Below, piece after piece: positions 15,785 through 17,345 of a stretch of DNA of 17,345 bases. Source of the DNA: JABEVB01 sp049965775 (GTDB lineage Bacteria > Planctomycetota > Phycisphaerae > WQYP01). The stretch covers positions 1 through 17,345 of the forward strand of contig JBMFVX010000058.1 of the NCBI GenBank assembly GCA_049965775.1. The letters run 5' to 3'. The notes beneath the pieces were generated by a model, which saw only the letters and a program-made list of their open reading frames with translations, was not told the origin of the DNA and ran no database searches. The position numbers and the translations under genes are program-made. Numbering within the stretch: position 1 is the stretch's first letter; each line of letters opens with the position of its first letter.

Positions 15785-17338
15785 TTGAGGAACGCTTTTA
15801 GGGTAATTTATTGCTCGCCGCTAACTGGTCGCACCGGTCTGTTCGGTGCCTCTGTTTGCGCCGGCTTTTTTCGTGTAGTGACTTTTCTCTTGGTGATCAA
15901 CGCGATTGTAATCCGTGTGGCCAATGCGTCAGCCGCAGATGCAATTCAACCGGTCATCAATTTATCAAATGGCGGACCGCGGGTGCCACCCCATTTTCTC
16001 GGCGTTTCGATCGAGTACGGCACTTCACTGCGAACGTTAATGAGCCGTGCGCACGGTAGACAAGCCTCCTTCATTAACCTGATGAAATGCCTGGAAACCT
16101 ATAATGGTTCGCCCGTTATCCGAATTGGCGGCAATTCCGAGGATCGTGCCGCTTGGAATTTGTCTCAGTACCCAAACCACCCTAAAAATCTGCGATACAA
16201 CATCACCCCAGCGGATGGCGCCCGCCTAGCGGCAATCGCCAAGGCCAGCGGCTGTAAGCTTATTCTCGGGCTAAATTTGGGTACCGGAACGCGGCACATG
16301 GCTCGCCAATGGGTACGGCACGCTATGGCCACCATTGGCATTGGCCACATTCTGGCGTTTGAAGTTGGCAACGAGCCAGACCTTTACAAGAAACTGGGCG
16401 GAAAATGGTGGAACGAAACCTTCCAACTCTACCTGAGGAATTTTAACCGATTGATGACCGCAATTATGCCGCTCGTTCAATCGCCTAAACTTATCGCCGG
16501 GCCGGCCTTCTGCTGCGGTTGGCTTCGCAACACAACACCCAAGTTTATACAAGCAGAGCACGCTCGCATCGGCCTGGTTACCATTCATTATTACCCGCTG
16601 GGAGCCCCCATTAAAAACCCTGAAAGTCCTCGTTTCGCCAGCATTCCCAATTTGCTCAAAGATGCAAGTTCTCGCGTATATGCCAACCTTGTGGGCCCCA
16701 GCGTATCAGTTGCCCGCCGCTATCACCTGCCGGTGCGCTATGCCGAAATAAATTCCGCTTGGGGCGGCGGCAAACGCGGCGTCAGCAATACGTTCGCCTC
16801 AGCACTTTGGTGTACGGACACACTCTTTGAAATCGCGCATGCCGGAGGCGCTGGTGTAAACTTCCATACCGGTTCAATTTACGGGGCCTTTTGGCCCGCT
16901 GGAAGGCACAGCCAGGGCCTGCAGCCGCATCCGCTCTACTACGGCATGCTCCTGTTTGCCAAAGCAGTGCAAAACGGCGGCCGCCTTGTGCCGGTAAATT
17001 ACCCTCATAAAGGCGGCATAAAAATATGGGCCTGCCAAGATCGCTCGAATGTGCTGCGAATCGTTGTTCTCAATAAAAATCTCACAGGCGATATTCGTAT
17101 AGCCCTGCCGATAAAACCGCAATCACACGCCACAGTTGAATACCTCACCGCCCCCACTCCTGCCGCGATAACTGGAATCAGCTTTGGCGGTGTAACCTTC
17201 GATGCCACCACCGATGGATCGCCCCGTGGCCATTTTACGCCTCAACGGCTAATCGCCTCTGGCCGACAATGGGTTGTTCCCGTAGATCACGTGTCTGCCG
17301 CTCTCATCACAATTAGACCCAGGCGCCTGTCCGAGTAA
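15785..17338 (+). CDS. GH79 family glycosidase (heparanase / beta-glucuronidase-like), exported
   Basis: This resembles family GH79, retaining enzymes acting on beta-glucuronides. With the start used here it has 517 residues. A hydrophobic run (~31-43) ending in ANASA looks like a signal peptide. Conserved features follow: GVSIEYG at 73-79, RIGGNSED at 113-120, EVGNEPD with probable acid/base Glu197, HYYP at 268-271, and YAEINSAWGGG with probable nucleophile Glu321. The SxxxTFAxxxW pattern after it parallels heparanase. No ATG exists between the MITE and the conserved domain. TTG 15785, with AGAGG at 15773-15777, or GTG 15878 are the plausible starts. The same frame is open upstream to 15356 through the MITE, but that part has no family character. 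The natural substrate (glycosaminoglycan-like or arabinogalactan-type glycan) is unknown. Confidence 0.8.
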   Translation: MRNAFRVIYCSPLTGRTGLFGASVCAGFFRVVTFLLVINAIVIRVANASAADAIQPVINLSNGGPRVPPHFLGVSIEYGTSLRTLMSRAHGRQASFINLMKCLETYNGSPVIRIGGNSEDRAAWNLSQYPNHPKNLRYNITPADGARLAAIAKASGCKLILGLNLGTGTRHMARQWVRHAMATIGIGHILAFEVGNEPDLYKKLGGKWWNETFQLYLRNFNRLMTAIMPLVQSPKLIAGPAFCCGWLRNTTPKFIQAEHARIGLVTIHYYPLGAPIKNPESPRFASIPNLLKDASSRVYANLVGPSVSVARRYHLPVRYAEINSAWGGGKRGVSNTFASALWCTDTLFEIAHAGGAGVNFHTGSIYGAFWPAGRHSQGLQPHPLYYGMLLFAKAVQNGGRLVPVNYPHKGGIKIWACQDRSNVLRIVVLNKNLTGDIRIALPIKPQSHATVEYLTAPTPAAITGISFGGVTFDATTDGSPRGHFTPQRLIASGRQWVVPVDHVSAALITIRPRRLSE

Positions 17339-17342
17339 TGGC
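17325..17342 (+). repeat. 18-bp dispersed repeat, copy 2
   Basis: GCCTGTCCGAGTAATGGC is identical to the minus strand at 10979-10996. This copy overlaps the last codons and the TAA stop of the GH79 gene. The window ends three bases later, so whether a larger element begins here cannot be seen. Confidence 0.6.
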
Positions 17343-17345
17343 CGG

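Overview
The window looks like a Gram-negative chromosome segment from a polysaccharide-degrading bacterium. An outer membrane is implied by an autotransporter beta-barrel. Tat-exported GH29 enzymes, an SSS-type sugar symporter with a small membrane partner, and autotransporter-associated beta-strand repeats suggest the PVC group (Planctomycetes/Phycisphaerae or Verrucomicrobia) or Acidobacteria. This is inference from protein style; no marker gene here settles it.

Layout. At the left edge is a tRNA-Tyr (minus strand) with a clear promoter. Next to it is a roughly 305-bp non-coding block bounded by inverted repeats and a direct duplication, resembling a MITE. A two-gene plus-strand unit follows: an SSS-family sodium:solute symporter and a 73-residue two-helix membrane protein. 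Two paralogous, Tat-exported GH29 alpha-L-fucosidase-like genes lie in tandem on the minus strand. The upstream copy has a 37-nt deletion relative to its sister that frameshifts its last ~51 codons. Across a 0.7-kb divergent regulatory region lies a plus-strand xylose isomerase-like gene (xylA-like) followed by a XylE-type proton:xylose symporter. Then come a convergent DUF488 gene (minus), a 1430-residue autotransporter (minus) whose passenger starts with a degenerate metalloprotease-like domain, and a divergent GH79 (heparanase/beta-glucuronidase-like) glycosidase (plus). A 160-bp MITE with a 5-bp target duplication sits just upstream of the GH79 gene.

How the genes fit together. The exported GH29 enzymes would release fucose and the GH79 enzyme glucuronic acid from plant- or algal-type glycans. 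The SSS and XylE-like carriers would bring sugars in, and the isomerase would convert an aldose to a ketose inside the cell. Fucosylated xyloglucan or a related glucuronated glycan is a reasonable substrate guess but is not shown by the sequence. No kinase, regulator or TonB-dependent receptor is present in the window.

Most unusual points: the microhomology deletion in one GH29 copy; two MITE-like elements with target duplications; an 18-bp exact inverted repeat 6.3 kb apart; a metal-ligand Asp-to-His change in the isomerase; and the loss of the HExxH zinc motif in the autotransporter passenger.
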